Positions 33,501 to 42,085 of a stretch of 42,085 nt of DNA are shown here, piece by piece. Position 1 is the stretch's first letter; each line of letters begins with the position of its first letter. The stretch covers positions 1 to 42,085 of the forward strand of contig NZ_FXTP01000023.1 in the NCBI RefSeq assembly GCF_900182705.1, read 5' to 3'. The position numbers and the translations under genes are program-made. Source of the DNA: Gracilimonas mengyeensis (GTDB lineage Bacteria > Bacteroidota > Rhodothermia > Balneolales > Balneolaceae). A model generated the notes under the pieces. That model was not told the DNA's origin. It searched no databases and saw only the letters and a program-made list of their open reading frames with translations.

Positions 33501-34894
33501 AGAGGGTGTAAGCGAATAGCCTTCTCCTCAATCAATACCGGCTGGAATGCCTGGATACCTAAACGGTGCAAGGTTGGTGCACGGTTAAGGAGAACGGGGT
33601 GTCCGTCAATTACATTTTCGAGCACTTCCCAAACAACGGCATCGCGTCGGTCCACTACTTTCTTGGCGCTCTTAACCGTCTTCACGTATCCACGCTCAAT
33701 CAAGCGACGGATAATGAATGGTTTGTAGAGCTCAACCGCCATTTCTTTCGGCAGACCACACTCGTGCATTTTCAGCTCGGGGCCTACTACAATTACGGAA
33801 CGTCCTGAATAGTCAACACGCTTACCGAGAAGGTTTTGACGGAAACGACCGCTCTTACCTTTCAGCATATCTGAAAGTGATTTCAGCGGACGGTTATTGT
33901 TCCGAACAGCGTTAGATTTTCTGGAGTTATCATACAGAGAATCAACCGCTTCCTGCAGCATGCGCTTCTCGTTCCGGAGAATTACATCAGGAGCTTTGAT
34001 ATCAATCAAACGCTTCAGGCGGTTGTTACGGATGATAACACGACGGTAAAGGTCGTTAAGGTCAGAAGTAGCAAAACGGCCACCTTCAAGAGGTACCAGA
34101 GGACGCAGTTCCGGTGGAATTACCGGGATTACGCGCTGTACCATCCACTCGGGACGGTTTTCGGTATGCTTGTTGGCAGCACGGAAAGACTCAATTACCT
34201 GCAGTCGTTTCAGCTTTTTCTTCTTACGCATCTGCGAAGTCTCATGCTTCACTTCATAACGTAATTGATAAGCCAGCTCATCCAGGTCTTGATCGGCCAG
34301 GAGAGCTTCCAGTGCATCGGCACCTTCTTTTACGATGAATTTGTCTTCGTCGTCGTCATCCAGTTCCTGATTGTCTTCAGGCAGCTGCTCCAGGATATCG
34401 TATTTTTCCTCTTCGGAAATCATATCACCCTGTGCATAACCCAGATCACGGGCCACACCCGGATTGATGATTACGAATGTCTCGTAATACACAATCTTCT
34501 CAAGGTTCTTGGACGACATGCCAAGCAGATAGGCAATCTTGTTTGGCAGAGATTTGAAATACCAAATGTGTACTACAGGAACGGTAAGGGTAATGTGTCC
34601 CATTCGCTCGCGTCGTACAGCTTTCCGGGTAACCTCTACACCGCAACGGTCGCAGATGATACCTTTGTAGCGGATACGTTTGTATTTACCGCAATGGCAT
34701 TCGTAATCTTTCACAGGACCAAAGATCTTTTCACAGAAAAGACCGTCCATTTCCGGTTTAAAGGTTCTGTAATTTATTGTCTCAGGAGTCAAGACTTCGC
34801 CGTGAGAACGAGATAAAATCGTTTCCGCGGAAGCAAGGGATACCCCAATGCTGTCAAAATCTTTCGTGACTGTTAATGTCTTAGTTACTGGCAA
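30578..34894 (-). CDS. rpoC: RNA polymerase beta' subunit
   Basis: The catalytic beta' subunit of RNA polymerase, 1438 residues. The N-terminal zinc site is CHCG...CDRC (Cys66, Cys68, Cys81, Cys84). The magnesium-binding NADFDGD is at 471-477 (Asp473, Asp475, Asp477), a second zinc cluster lies in [13 protein letters not shown], and the bridge-helix region is around [17 protein letters not shown]. The C-terminus is an acidic tail ([21 protein letters not shown]...). The start is a TTG: no ATG occurs in frame until well into the protein, and GGAGG lies 7 bp upstream (complement of 34902-34906). It follows rpoB by 30 bp in the same operon. Confidence 0.98.
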   Translation of the reverse strand: MPVTKTLTVTKDFDSIGVSLASAETILSRSHGEVLTPETINYRTFKPEMDGLFCEKIFGPVKDYECHCGKYKRIRYKGIICDRCGVEVTRKAVRRERMGHITLTVPVVHIWYFKSLPNKIAYLLGMSSKNLEKIVYYETFVIINPGVARDLGYAQGDMISEEEKYDILEQLPEDNQELDDDDEDKFIVKEGADALEALLADQDLDELAYQLRYEVKHETSQMRKKKKLKRLQVIESFRAANKHTENRPEWMVQRVIPVIPPELRPLVPLEGGRFATSDLNDLYRRVIIRNNRLKRLIDIKAPDVILRNEKRMLQEAVDSLYDNSRKSNAVRNNNRPLKSLSDMLKGKSGRFRQNLLGKRVDYSGRSVIVVGPELKMHECGLPKEMAVELYKPFIIRRLIERGYVKTVKSAKKVVDRRDAVVWEVLENVIDGHPVLLNRAPTLHRLGIQAFQPVLIEEKAIRLHPLACTAFNADFDGDQMAVHLPLSHDAILEASVLMLGSHNILAPANGGPIAVPSQDMILGLYYLTKPDEGREGEGKTFASADEVLVAFDQGKLDAHAKINVRIPVENEEGETVHEVIKTSTGRVLFNQIVPKEMGFINKTLGKKELRSLIGEIHNRVGTARTSEFLDEMKKMGYEEATIGGLSFSLDDIIIPDAKEELITGTKDEVTDIQGRYEMGFITDNERYNQVIDKWTSTTNRVSETLFKALQEDRSGFNPVYMMADSGARGSKEQIRQLGGMRGLMAKPQKSSMQQGNEVIENPILSSFKEGLTVLEYFISTHGARKGLADTALKTADAGYLTRRLVDVSQDVIINENDCGTLRGIKMTALKDNEDIIESLEDRIVGRVSLHDIYDPISDELICEANQVIDETVAGKIAETSIEEVEIRSVLTCETPRGVCAKCYGRDLARGTMVEKGEAVGVIAAQSIGEPGTQLTLRTFHVGGTASRLEAESQHKTKFEGKVEFENVRVVVYDDGEEEHNVVLSRAGEIKIVNDEGKVLINYNVPYGSEMLVEEGDVVPKGAVLCKWDPYNALIFSEIDGTIEYKDIIDGVTSSEDTDAQTGHREKVITESKDRTLVPTLVIKGDSDRIRENTLPVETHIVVDDGDKVEAGQVIAKIPRVASKSKDITAGLPRITELFEARSPSEPAVVSEIDGIVEMGGRKRGSQEVFVKSKDGTDEKKYLISLSKHILVQANDYVKAGQPLSDGTIPAQDILNILGPYAVQSYLVNEIQEVYRLQGVKINDKHIETIVRTMMQKVEITDPGDTMFLEGDKVDRFEVNDRNDELIGKFVVTDPGGSDLKKGSILDRREVRDVNNQLIKDGKDELETREAEPAISKPILLGITRAALSTDSWLSAASFQETTKVLTQASIEAKKDFLRGLKENVVVGHKVPAGTGLRDYNDIIVGSKADMEEGDEEIAKVFEELGGSENGESETAEAGE

Positions 34895-34924
34895 GGATGT
34901 TCCTCCAAATTATTAACAGTGATA

Positions 34925-37900
34925 TTATTCAATATGCATTTCAAGGCCGAGACCCATAAGCTCTCGTAGAAGTACCTTGAATGATTCGGGCACGTCTCCA
35001 TCGGGCAGGTTCTCTCCCTTAACGATGGCCTCATAAACTTTTGAGCGCCCTTTTACGTCATCACTTTTCACAGTGAGCATTTCTTTGAGAATGCTGGATG
35101 CACCGTAAGCATACAGTGCCCATACCTCCATCTCACCAAGACGCTGACCACCAAACTGAGCTTTACCGCCCAATGGTTGCTGCGTAATGAGAGAGTAAGG
35201 ACCAATAGAACGGGCATGCATCTTATCTTGAATCAAGTGATTCAATTTCAGCATGTAGATATATCCTACGGTTGTTTTCTGTGCGAAAGGCTCACCGGTA
35301 CGTCCATCGTATAATTTCACGCGGCCGTCTTCCGGCAGTCCAGCTTCTTTAAGTTTCTCTCTAACTTCATCCATGGAAGCACCATCGAAAATAGGAGAAG
35401 CAAAATTAACTCCCATCTTCTTAGCAGCCCAGCCAAGAATGGTTTCATAAATCTGTCCGAGGTTCATACGAGATGGTACACCCAGCGGGTTCAGGCAGAT
35501 ATCAACAGGTGATCCGTCTTCCATGTACGGCATATCTTCTACCGGTACAATTTTAGCCACAACACCTTTGTTACCGTGACGTCCGGCCATCTTGTCACCT
35601 ACTTTCAGCTTACGCTTTTTGGCAACATATACTTTGGCTTTCTGGATGATGCCTGGTGGCAGTTCATCTCCTACCTGGATGGCAAACTTACGTCGTTTCG
35701 CCTCGGTATCAATTTCTCTGCGAAGATCCCGGTAGTTGGCAAACAGACGTTTAACCATTTTCACCAGCTCACCGTCGGTTGCCCAGTCAATATTCTCATT
35801 GATATTAACGGGATCCAGTTCTTCAAATACGGATTTCTTGTACTTCTCGCCTTTTGGTATCAGCTCTACGTTACTGTAGTTGTATACCCCAGGGGAAGTC
35901 TTGTCTCGCAACAGGGAATACATCTTATCAGCCCACTGCTGATTCAATTCAGCTACTTTCTGGGAATGACGTTCTTCCTCTTGCTCAACACGTTTTTTCT
36001 CTTCTTTACGTGATACCAACTCATCGCGCTTACGGCTAAAGAGTTTGGTGTCAATCACAGTTCCTGCAACACCTGGTGGTACTTTAAGTGATGCATCTTT
36101 CACATCACCGGCTTTATCACCAAAGATAGCGCGCAGTAATTTCTCTTCCGGAGTAGGATCGGTTTCACCTTTAGGAGTAATCTTACCTACAAGGATATCG
36201 CCATGCTCAATCTTGGCACCTACACGGATAATACCGCGCTCGTCCAGATTACGTGTGGCGTCTTCACTTACGTTAGGAATCTCACGAGTTAGCTCTTCTT
36301 CACCACGTTTGGTGTCTCGAACCTGTTGTTCAAATTCCGTTACGTGGATAGATGTATAAATATCTTCTTGTACAATACGCTCACTTACTACAATGGCATC
36401 CTCAAAGTTATAACCTCTCCAGGGCATGAAAGCCACAAGCAGGTTACGGCCAAGAGCAAGCTCACCATTTTCGGTAGAGCATCCATCGGCCAGGCATTGT
36501 CCTTCCGTCACCTTATCGCCGATCTTAACAACCGGGCGCTGGTTGATGGTAGTATCCTGATTTGTACGGATAAATTTGTTCAGTTCGTATGATTTAATAC
36601 CACCGTCGAAGTAGCAATGTTGCTCATCCTCGGAACGATCGTATTTCACACGAATTTCAGTCGCACTTACATATACTACTTCGCCATCGGCGTCTGCAGT
36701 AATGATAGCGCGGGAGTCACGAGCGGCACGTTGCTCCAGACCGGTTCCTACTACAGGAGCCTCCGGACGCAATAATGGTACCGCCTGACGCTGCATGTTC
36801 GATCCCATCAGGGCTCGGTTAGCATCATCGTGCTCAATAAATGGAATCAGCGCAGCCGCCAACGAGGTAATCTGGTTGGTAGCAACGTCCATGTATTCAA
36901 TAGTATCAGGCTTAACGCGCAAGTAGTTACCTTCTCGTGTTCTTGAGAAGATCGCTTCACTTTCGAACTTACCTTCAGTATCAATCTCGGCGTTGGCCTG
37001 TGCAATAACCGTTTCATCTTCCTGCTCAGCAGCAAGATACTCAACGTCCTTGGTAACTTTACCGTCTTTCACCTTACGATAAGGTGTTTCGATAAATCCA
37101 AAGTCATTTACTTTAGCGTGTACACACAAGGAAGAAATCAAACCAATGTTTGGACCCTCAGGGGTTTCAATCGGGCAAAGTCGTCCGTAATGTGTGTAGT
37201 GAACGTCACGAACCTCGAAACCAGCACGCTCACGAGTCAGACCTCCAGGTCCCAGGGCCGACATACGACGCTTGTGCGTCAGCTCGGCAATCGGGTTGGT
37301 TTGATCCATAAACTGTGACAGCTGGTTCGTTCCAAAGAAGGTGTTAATCACGCTGGAAATAGTACGTGCGTTAACCAAATCCTGCGGGGTCAGCTGCTCG
37401 GCATCGCGAGAGTTCATACGCTCGCGAATAGTACGTGCCATTCGGGCAAGACCAATAGCAAATTGCTGTCCAAGCTGCTCGCCTACGGTACGTACACGTC
37501 GGTTACTCAGGTGATCAATGTCATCCACCTGAGATTTCATATTCTTGAGGCGGATTACCTCTTTTACAATTGCAACAATATCCTCTTTCGTCAGATACTG
37601 CAGATCCTGGTCTTGATCAAGATGCAGACGCTTGTTCAGACGGTAACGTCCTACTTCACCAAGGTCGTACTTCTTATCACTGAAGAACAACCGCTCCAGG
37701 ATAGATCGTGCAGTTTCCGGATCAGGCATCTCGCCAGAACGGATTTGCTGATAGATTTCGCCCAATGCAGAATTCTCATCATAGGTAGGATCCTTACGCA
37801 GTGTATTCATTATAACGGAACGCTCGGATTCCTCAGCGGAAATCTTCTGAACCAGCACTTTTTTCACATCAGCTTCCTGGAACATACCGTAATCATCTTC

Positions 37901-38752
37901 GGTGATCTCGTGATCACGCTCAAATATTACCTTACGGTTCAGGGCTTCAGTAACCTCGCCGGTTTCATCGTCCACCACTTCTTCCATTTCTTCCATAACG
38001 ATGTTTTCAGCCAAGCGGCGTTCAACAAGGTTTTTCTTGAAATGCTCTTTCTTACCGAATTTAATTTCTTCAGAAAGCTCAAAGAGGTTGAGTAGTTCAA
38101 AGTCAGAGGAGTATCCCAAAGCACGCAACAGTGTAGTTGCAGGAACTTTTTTCTTACGATCGATATACGCCCATAATACGTCGCGGATATCAGTTGTAAA
38201 TTCAATCCAGGATCCTTTAAACGGAATAACACGCGCTGAATACAGCTGTGTACCATTGGGGTGAATAGATTGTCCAAAGAATACACCGGGAGAACGGTGA
38301 AGCTGACTTACGATAACGCGCTCAGCACCATTAACTATAAAGGTACCGCGGTTAGTCATCCACGGCAGATCTCCCAGGAATACTTCCTGTTCAATGGTTT
38401 CGCTCGCTTCATCACTCTCATCTACAGATGAAAGCCGCAGCTTTGCCTTCAGCGGAACAGAATAGGTTAACCCTCTGTCCTGGCATTCAGACTCTGTATA
38501 ACGGGGTACATCCACGTTATAATAAAGAAATTCAAGGATATGGGTTTCCCGGCTATCCTGGATGGGAAAATTTTCATTAAAAATACGTTGCAGGCCTTGA
38601 TTTTGTCGCTCATTGGGAGCAATATCAAGCTGTACAAATTTTTCGAATGACTCTAGTTGGATATCCAGAAAATCCGGATAATCGAGTACGTGCTTTGTTT
38701 TACCAAACGACAGGCGGTCTGTGTTCGGAATAGTTTGCATCTTCTTGCTCAA
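34925..38752 (-). CDS. rpoB: RNA polymerase beta subunit
   Basis: The beta subunit of RNA polymerase, 1275 residues. The rifampicin-binding region TNQLSQFMDQTNPIAELTHKRR (written with Asp483, His493 and Ser498) has the residues of rifampicin-sensitive enzymes at those three sites. GDKMAGRHGNKGVV and VPSRMNLGQIYE mark the later lobes. The start appears to be TTG at 38752 with GGAG upstream; a later ATG at 38740 would trim only four residues. A 130-bp spacer with a hairpin separates it from rplL, and rpoC follows in the same transcript. Confidence 0.98.
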   Translation of the reverse strand: MSKKMQTIPNTDRLSFGKTKHVLDYPDFLDIQLESFEKFVQLDIAPNERQNQGLQRIFNENFPIQDSRETHILEFLYYNVDVPRYTESECQDRGLTYSVPLKAKLRLSSVDESDEASETIEQEVFLGDLPWMTNRGTFIVNGAERVIVSQLHRSPGVFFGQSIHPNGTQLYSARVIPFKGSWIEFTTDIRDVLWAYIDRKKKVPATTLLRALGYSSDFELLNLFELSEEIKFGKKEHFKKNLVERRLAENIVMEEMEEVVDDETGEVTEALNRKVIFERDHEITEDDYGMFQEADVKKVLVQKISAEESERSVIMNTLRKDPTYDENSALGEIYQQIRSGEMPDPETARSILERLFFSDKKYDLGEVGRYRLNKRLHLDQDQDLQYLTKEDIVAIVKEVIRLKNMKSQVDDIDHLSNRRVRTVGEQLGQQFAIGLARMARTIRERMNSRDAEQLTPQDLVNARTISSVINTFFGTNQLSQFMDQTNPIAELTHKRRMSALGPGGLTRERAGFEVRDVHYTHYGRLCPIETPEGPNIGLISSLCVHAKVNDFGFIETPYRKVKDGKVTKDVEYLAAEQEDETVIAQANAEIDTEGKFESEAIFSRTREGNYLRVKPDTIEYMDVATNQITSLAAALIPFIEHDDANRALMGSNMQRQAVPLLRPEAPVVGTGLEQRAARDSRAIITADADGEVVYVSATEIRVKYDRSEDEQHCYFDGGIKSYELNKFIRTNQDTTINQRPVVKIGDKVTEGQCLADGCSTENGELALGRNLLVAFMPWRGYNFEDAIVVSERIVQEDIYTSIHVTEFEQQVRDTKRGEEELTREIPNVSEDATRNLDERGIIRVGAKIEHGDILVGKITPKGETDPTPEEKLLRAIFGDKAGDVKDASLKVPPGVAGTVIDTKLFSRKRDELVSRKEEKKRVEQEEERHSQKVAELNQQWADKMYSLLRDKTSPGVYNYSNVELIPKGEKYKKSVFEELDPVNINENIDWATDGELVKMVKRLFANYRDLRREIDTEAKRRKFAIQVGDELPPGIIQKAKVYVAKKRKLKVGDKMAGRHGNKGVVAKIVPVEDMPYMEDGSPVDICLNPLGVPSRMNLGQIYETILGWAAKKMGVNFASPIFDGASMDEVREKLKEAGLPEDGRVKLYDGRTGEPFAQKTTVGYIYMLKLNHLIQDKMHARSIGPYSLITQQPLGGKAQFGGQRLGEMEVWALYAYGASSILKEMLTVKSDDVKGRSKVYEAIVKGENLPDGDVPESFKVLLRELMGLGLEMHIE

Positions 38753-38833
38753 AAGGAACCTCTCCTCTTAGATTGAAGGGTTATAATACGGGCAACCCCC
38801 GTTTAGATGGGGCAATATAGTATAGACGCCAAT

Positions 38834-38861
38834 AGCCAATACCGTTTTCACGGCATTGGCT
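38834..38861 (-). other. RNA hairpin between rplL and rpoB
   Basis: AGCCAATACCG (38834-38844) and CGGCATTGGCT (38851-38861) pair at 10 of 11 positions plus one wobble around 6 nt. It lies in the rplL-rpoB spacer without a U tract. Attenuators and RNase III sites are known at this place in other bacteria; either role here is inference. Confidence 0.5.
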
Positions 38862-38884
38862 ACCAACGAATGTGTAAGTATAAG

Positions 38885-39262
38885 TTACTTAAGCTCTACT
38901 TCAGCACCAGCTTCTTCAAGCTTGGATTTGATATCTTCTGCTTCGTCTTTGGAAACAGCTTCTTTTACGTTGTTGGGAGCTCCGTCAACTAATTCTTTAG
39001 CTTCTTTAAGCCCAAGACCAGTGATTCCGCGTACTTCTTTAATTACGGCAATCTTCTTGGCGCCAGCGCTCTTCAGAACTACGTCAAACTCAGTTTGCTC
39101 TTCGCCACCGCCGGCTTCTCCGCCGCCTGCAGGTCCGGCTACTGCTACAGCAGCCTGAGCTGGTTTGATATCGTATTCTTCTTCAAGAATAGTTGCAAGT
39201 TCGTTTGCTTCTTTAATTGTTAGGTTGACAAGCTGTTCAGCTAAATCTTTAACGTCAGCCAT
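38885..39262 (-). CDS. rplL: Ribosomal protein L7/L12
   Basis: A stalk protein of the 50S subunit that recruits translation factors. The dimerising N-terminal helices (about 1-35) lead to a glycine-alanine-rich hinge ([14 protein letters not shown]) and the globular C-terminal domain (about 57-125, [38 protein letters not shown]). The length of 125 is standard. It follows rplJ by 54 bp. Confidence 0.98.
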   Translation of the reverse strand: MADVKDLAEQLVNLTIKEANELATILEEEYDIKPAQAAVAVAGPAGGGEAGGGEEQTEFDVVLKSAGAKKIAVIKEVRGITGLGLKEAKELVDGAPNNVKEAVSKDEAEDIKSKLEEAGAEVELK

Positions 39263-39316
39263 TGTTTTCTCCAGTTGTTTTTGATATAAAAAATTCTAGT
39301 TGATAAAAATAAGGGG

Positions 39317-39838
39317 TTATTCTTCGCCTTTTTCAGCGATGGTTTTTACTGCACCAACAAGGTTAGAGCCTTGTGATTCAAGCGCACCAACAACATTTGA
39401 CAGTGGCGCCATCAATAGACCAAGGATATCGCCAATAATCTCGTTTTTCGACTTCATCGCCGCTAAAACGTCCAGCTTATCTTCACCGTAGAAATCTCCG
39501 TCTACAATAGCTGCTTTAAATGTTGGCTTGTTGTGCTCCTTGATAAATTCTTTCAAAACCTTCGCAGGGGCGGCTAATTCTTCTTCAACAAAAGCAAAGG
39601 CATTTTGCTCGTTGAGTGACGGAATGATTTCATCATATCCGCCTACCTCTTCCATAGCAAGCTTAACCAATTTGTTTTTGTAAATTTTGAAGCGAATATC
39701 TCCCTTACGAAATGCACCGCGCAGTTCATTCATTTCAGGTACCGACATGCCAGAATAATTTGCGATGTATAATGCGCTCGCATTCTGTAGCTTGTCGTTC
39801 AATTCATCTAAAACTGCTCGCTTTTCTGCAGTAGGCAT
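39317..39838 (-). CDS. rplJ: Ribosomal protein L10
   Basis: The base of the ribosomal stalk, 173 residues. The N-terminus MPTAEKRAVLDELNDKLQNA is typical, with YSGMSVPEMNELRGAFRKG and KNKLVKLAMEE as family signatures, and the C-terminal helix binds L7/L12. The gene starts 16 bp after rplA, so there is no room for the long L10 leader found in some bacteria; autoregulation at this site, if any, must differ. Confidence 0.97.
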   Translation of the reverse strand: MPTAEKRAVLDELNDKLQNASALYIANYSGMSVPEMNELRGAFRKGDIRFKIYKNKLVKLAMEEVGGYDEIIPSLNEQNAFAFVEEELAAPAKVLKEFIKEHNKPTFKAAIVDGDFYGEDKLDVLAAMKSKNEIIGDILGLLMAPLSNVVGALESQGSNLVGAVKTIAEKGEE

Positions 39839-39854
39839 AATTCAATTCCTCCTA

Positions 39855-40553
39855 TTATAGGGATGTTACTGCGGTTCTGCTTATCGGGATGCTAGGTCCC
39901 ATTGTACTGCTCATGAAAACACTTTTCACGTACAGTCCTTTTGCGGAAGCCGGTCTCAGGTTCATAACCGTTCGAAAGAATGCCTCAACATTGTCTTTCA
40001 GGTCACTTGCGCTAAAACTTACTTTACCAACAGATGTATGAAGGATTCCGGTTTTATCAACACGGAAATCAATTTGTCCGGCTTTAACTGTTTTCACAGC
40101 ATCAGCCACATCCATTGTTACTGTTCCACTTTTAGGGTTAGGCATCAACCCGCGGGGCCCTAAAAAGCGCCCAAGCTTACCGAGTTTACCCATTACGTCG
40201 GGTGTGGCGATAATAACGTCAATATCGGACCACCCTTCTTCAATTTTTGTGATGTAATCATCAAGACCAACATGGTCGGCACCAGCTTCTCTGGCTTCAT
40301 CTTGCTTAGCTTCGTTAACGAGAGCTAATACTTTAACTTCTTTACCTGTACCATGAGGCAAGCTCACGGTGCCACGAACCATTTGGTCGGCGTGACGAGG
40401 ATCAACACCCAAGCGGATGTCTACGTCTACAGATTCATCGAAATTAGCGGTAGATGTTTTTTTAACCAGATCGCACGCTTCTTCCAAAGTATATTCTACC
40501 TCGGGATTCACGAGTGCCACAGCTTGTTGGTATTTCTTTCCTTTTTTTGCCAT
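39855..40553 (-). CDS. rplA: Ribosomal protein L1
   Basis: A 232-residue 23S rRNA-binding protein of the L1 stalk; it also represses its own operon in many bacteria. The signature [20 protein letters not shown] is present. The ATG at 40553 gives [13 protein letters not shown]; a GTG two codons earlier (40559) is possible. AAGGA lies about 10 bp before the ATG. The gene follows rplK by 13 bp. Confidence 0.97.
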   Translation of the reverse strand: MAKKGKKYQQAVALVNPEVEYTLEEACDLVKKTSTANFDESVDVDIRLGVDPRHADQMVRGTVSLPHGTGKEVKVLALVNEAKQDEAREAGADHVGLDDYITKIEEGWSDIDVIIATPDVMGKLGKLGRFLGPRGLMPNPKSGTVTMDVADAVKTVKAGQIDFRVDKTGILHTSVGKVSFSASDLKDNVEAFFRTVMNLRPASAKGLYVKSVFMSSTMGPSIPISRTAVTSL

Positions 40554-40566
40554 GATCACAATTTCC

Positions 40567-40998
40567 TTACTTTTCGCGATTTACTCTAAGACCCATACTG
40601 CGAGCCGTTCCTGCAATCATTTCAGCACCGGCTTCGACGTCAAACGCATTTAAGTCTTCCATCTTTTCCTCTGCTATATCTTTGCATTGGCTCCAGGTAA
40701 CCGTTCCTACTTTCTTTCGGTTCGGTTCGCCAGATCCGGACTTGATTTTCGCTGCTTTTTTGAGAAGTACAGGTGCGGGTGGGGTCTTTGTTTTAAATGT
40801 AAAAGACTTATCCGCATAAACAGTAATCTCAACAGGAACAACAGTTCCGGCCTTGTCCTGAGTCTTAGCGTTAAAGGCTTTACAAAACTCCATAATGTTG
40901 ATCCCCGCCTGACCGAGTGCCGGCCCAACAGGTGGCGCAGGGTTTGCCTGCCCCCCAACAATCTGGAGCTTCAGGATAGTTTCAACTTTTTTAGCCAT
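40567..40998 (-). CDS. rplK: Ribosomal protein L11
   Basis: A 143-residue component of the GTPase-associated centre. The N-terminal domain has the proline-rich [24 protein letters not shown], and the C-terminal domain has [27 protein letters not shown]. It is the first ribosomal gene of the cluster after nusG, with a 76-nt leader. Confidence 0.98.
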   Translation of the reverse strand: MAKKVETILKLQIVGGQANPAPPVGPALGQAGINIMEFCKAFNAKTQDKAGTVVPVEITVYADKSFTFKTKTPPAPVLLKKAAKIKSGSGEPNRKKVGTVTWSQCKDIAEEKMEDLNAFDVEAGAEMIAGTARSMGLRVNREK

Positions 40999-41074
40999 GG
41001 ATTCTCAGGATCCTATAATTAATAACTTCAGTTTAATTTGCGTAATAGCTAGTGTGCATCAACTAGGTTCTTTA

Positions 41075-41632
41075 TTAAGTAGCCGATTCAACTTGGTTCA
41101 CATGAACTTCTACAGGGGTCTTACGGCCAAAAATACTGACCAACACTCTCAATTTTAATCGTTCGGTGTTTACTTCCTGTACGGTACCATCAAAATCTTT
41201 AAATGGCCCGGATATTACTTTAACCAAGTCGCCTTCGCTGTACGGAATTTCAATATTCCGCGCTTCTTCTCCACCTTCACGCACTCGTCCAATGATGCGT
41301 TGAACTTCGTGCTTTTTAAGGGGAGTCGGCACCGTCTGGCTTTTACCTACTTTCAAAAAACCAAGGCAGGAAGGTGCCGAATCTACTAAGTTGTTTACTT
41401 CTTCATCATAATGAGCGTTCAAGAGAATATACCCGGGAAAGAAATTCTTCTCCCGCGTACGTTTTTTACCAGAACGAATCTCCACGACAGTCTCCGTAGG
41501 AATCAAGATCTCCTTGACTTTATCCTCCAGCCCCTGTTCTTCGATTTCGCGCTCCAGAAACTCTTTAACTTTTTTTTCATGGCTCGAAAAGCAGCGTACT
41601 ACGTACCAGCCATGTTCCATTTCTTTGCTCAT
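41075..41632 (-). CDS. nusG: Transcription antitermination factor NusG
   Basis: A 185-residue elongation factor that binds RNA polymerase and couples to ribosomes or Rho. The NGN domain (about 8-115) has WYVVRCFSSHEKKVKEFL and FFPGYILL, and the C-terminal KOW domain has EGDLVKVISGPFKDFDGTVQEV. It begins 2 bp after secE, so the two are translationally close. Confidence 0.97.
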   Translation of the reverse strand: MSKEMEHGWYVVRCFSSHEKKVKEFLEREIEEQGLEDKVKEILIPTETVVEIRSGKKRTREKNFFPGYILLNAHYDEEVNNLVDSAPSCLGFLKVGKSQTVPTPLKKHEVQRIIGRVREGGEEARNIEIPYSEGDLVKVISGPFKDFDGTVQEVNTERLKLRVLVSIFGRKTPVEVHVNQVESAT

Positions 41633-41634
41633 TA

Positions 41635-41817
41635 TTAACTATAAATAGCTTCTAATACAGTGCTGTAAATTTGATCTACCCCAAAAATAAAAACCGAAAG
41701 AATGATAGAAAATACCACCACTATAATAGTGTTATCAATCAGCTCTTTTTGGGTTGGCCAGGAAACTTTTTTGAATTCCTTTACAACACCGTCGAAAAAA
41801 TCATTAATCTTGCTCAT
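41635..41817 (-). CDS. secE: Preprotein translocase subunit SecE
   Basis: A 60-residue SecE with the conserved amphipathic helix VKEFKKVSWPTQKELI (about 12-27) and one membrane helix (about 30-50, IIVVVFSIILSVFIFGV), the minimal form. It lies 18 bp downstream of the tRNA-Trp gene and 2 bp before nusG. Confidence 0.96.
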   Translation of the reverse strand: MSKINDFFDGVVKEFKKVSWPTQKELIDNTIIVVVFSIILSVFIFGVDQIYSTVLEAIYS

Positions 41818-41835
41818 ATCGTATATTTATCTGTG

Positions 41836-41908
41836 CACGGGTGGAGAGGCTCGAACTCCCGACACCTGGTTTTGGAGACCAGTGCTCTGCCAACTGAGCT
41901 ACACCCGT
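41836..41908 (-). tRNA. tRNA-Trp (CCA anticodon)
   Basis: On the minus strand the acceptor stem pairs ACGGGTG with CACCCGT. The D arm has GTAGCTCAGTTGGCAGAGC, the anticodon arm CTGGT/ACCAG encloses CTCCAAA (anticodon CCA), and the T arm carries GTTCGAGC. It is 73 nt without an encoded CCA. It lies between tuf and secE, the common bacterial position, and is probably cotranscribed with them. Confidence 0.97.
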
Positions 41909-41988
41909 AAACATGCACAGAAGTAGGCGACCGAAATCACCTACTTCTTACATTGTGCAAAGTTTTACTGATTAGCAGCTTACTGTGC

Positions 41989-42085
41989 TTAGTCTAAGAT
42001 TTTACTTACAACTCCGGCACCAACAGTACGTCCGCCTTCGCGAATCGCAAACCGCAGGCCTTCTTCCATGGCTACCGGCTGAATC
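41989..42085 (-). CDS. tuf: Elongation factor Tu, C-terminal end (partial)
   Basis: The last 31 codons plus stop of EF-Tu, cut by the right edge. The translated end [18 protein letters not shown], followed by [13 protein letters not shown], is the characteristic C-terminus. EF-Tu carries aminoacyl-tRNA to the ribosome. The gene heads the cluster that continues through tRNA-Trp to rpoC. Confidence 0.95.
   Translation of the reverse strand, partial: IQPVAMEEGLRFAIREGGRTVGAGVVSKILD

Noticed and set aside
40999-41074. Possible L1-binding site in the rplK leader
   Set aside because: A 5-bp CTAGT/ACTAG stem is visible, but it does not match a recognisable L1-target pattern well enough.
1-42085. 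CRISPR arrays, transposases, integrases, defence islands
   Set aside because: No direct-repeat arrays, transposase motifs or defence-gene families were seen. The mobile-looking signals are all short, gene-free or single-ORF repeats.

Overview
The window looks like a chromosomal segment of a Balneolota/Rhodothermota-type member of the wider Bacteroidota (FCB) group, for example a Balneola or Gracilimonas relative. The assignment is an inference. It rests on a C-terminal secretion signal beginning NYPNPFNPTTQITFQLP on a large secreted esterase, a matrixin-like lipoprotein, CtaA of the COX15 type, and the style of the intergenic palindromic repeats. Nothing in the window indicates a plasmid or phage. 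Layout, left part (1-6642): an intergenic stretch with a strong terminator for a gene off the left edge; an overlapping OmpR-type response regulator/histidine kinase pair on the minus strand; divergent heme A synthase; a repeat-rich spacer; a DUF3565 small protein; a lipoate-protein ligase; and a PII-like protein. 6640-13150 (minus): a tripartite RND efflux operon read from right to left. Its order is a small hypothetical protein, a DUF2892 membrane protein, a TolC-like channel, a lipoprotein adaptor and the RND permease, then a terminator, then the PII-like gene. A 24-bp palindrome just upstream of the operon looks like an operator, but no regulator gene lies beside it. 13400-30460: single metabolic and envelope genes, most of them monocistronic. 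They are a luciferase-like monooxygenase with a small membrane protein, an ADP-forming acyl-CoA synthetase, a soluble PAS protein with an MCP-like but degenerate signalling hairpin, a secreted alpha/beta-hydrolase whose nucleophile serine is replaced by glycine, a YtxH protein, a sialate O-acetylesterase-like protein with discoidin and T9SS sorting modules, an M20 amidohydrolase, an M28 aminopeptidase, an A+T-rich methyltransferase, a rhodanese, a matrixin lipoprotein and a second methyltransferase. 30500-42085 (minus): the classical transcription/translation cluster tuf(partial)-tRNA-Trp-secE-nusG-rplK-rplA-rplJ-rplL-rpoB-rpoC, closed by a bidirectional terminator. rpoB and rpoC both appear to start with TTG behind good Shine-Dalgarno sequences. 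A second layer is the set of intergenic palindromic elements, at least five kinds (about 232-350, 3878-4065, 4406-4535, 5999-6061 with 28901-29126, 10048-10132, and 24094-24404). One of them carries a small open frame. I did not find a convincing new multi-gene defence or mobile system. The most unusual items are the Ser-to-Gly hydrolase, the degenerate PAS/MCP-like protein, the efflux operon with its orphan operator and PII-like tail gene, and the 310-bp inverted-repeat element at 24094-24404.
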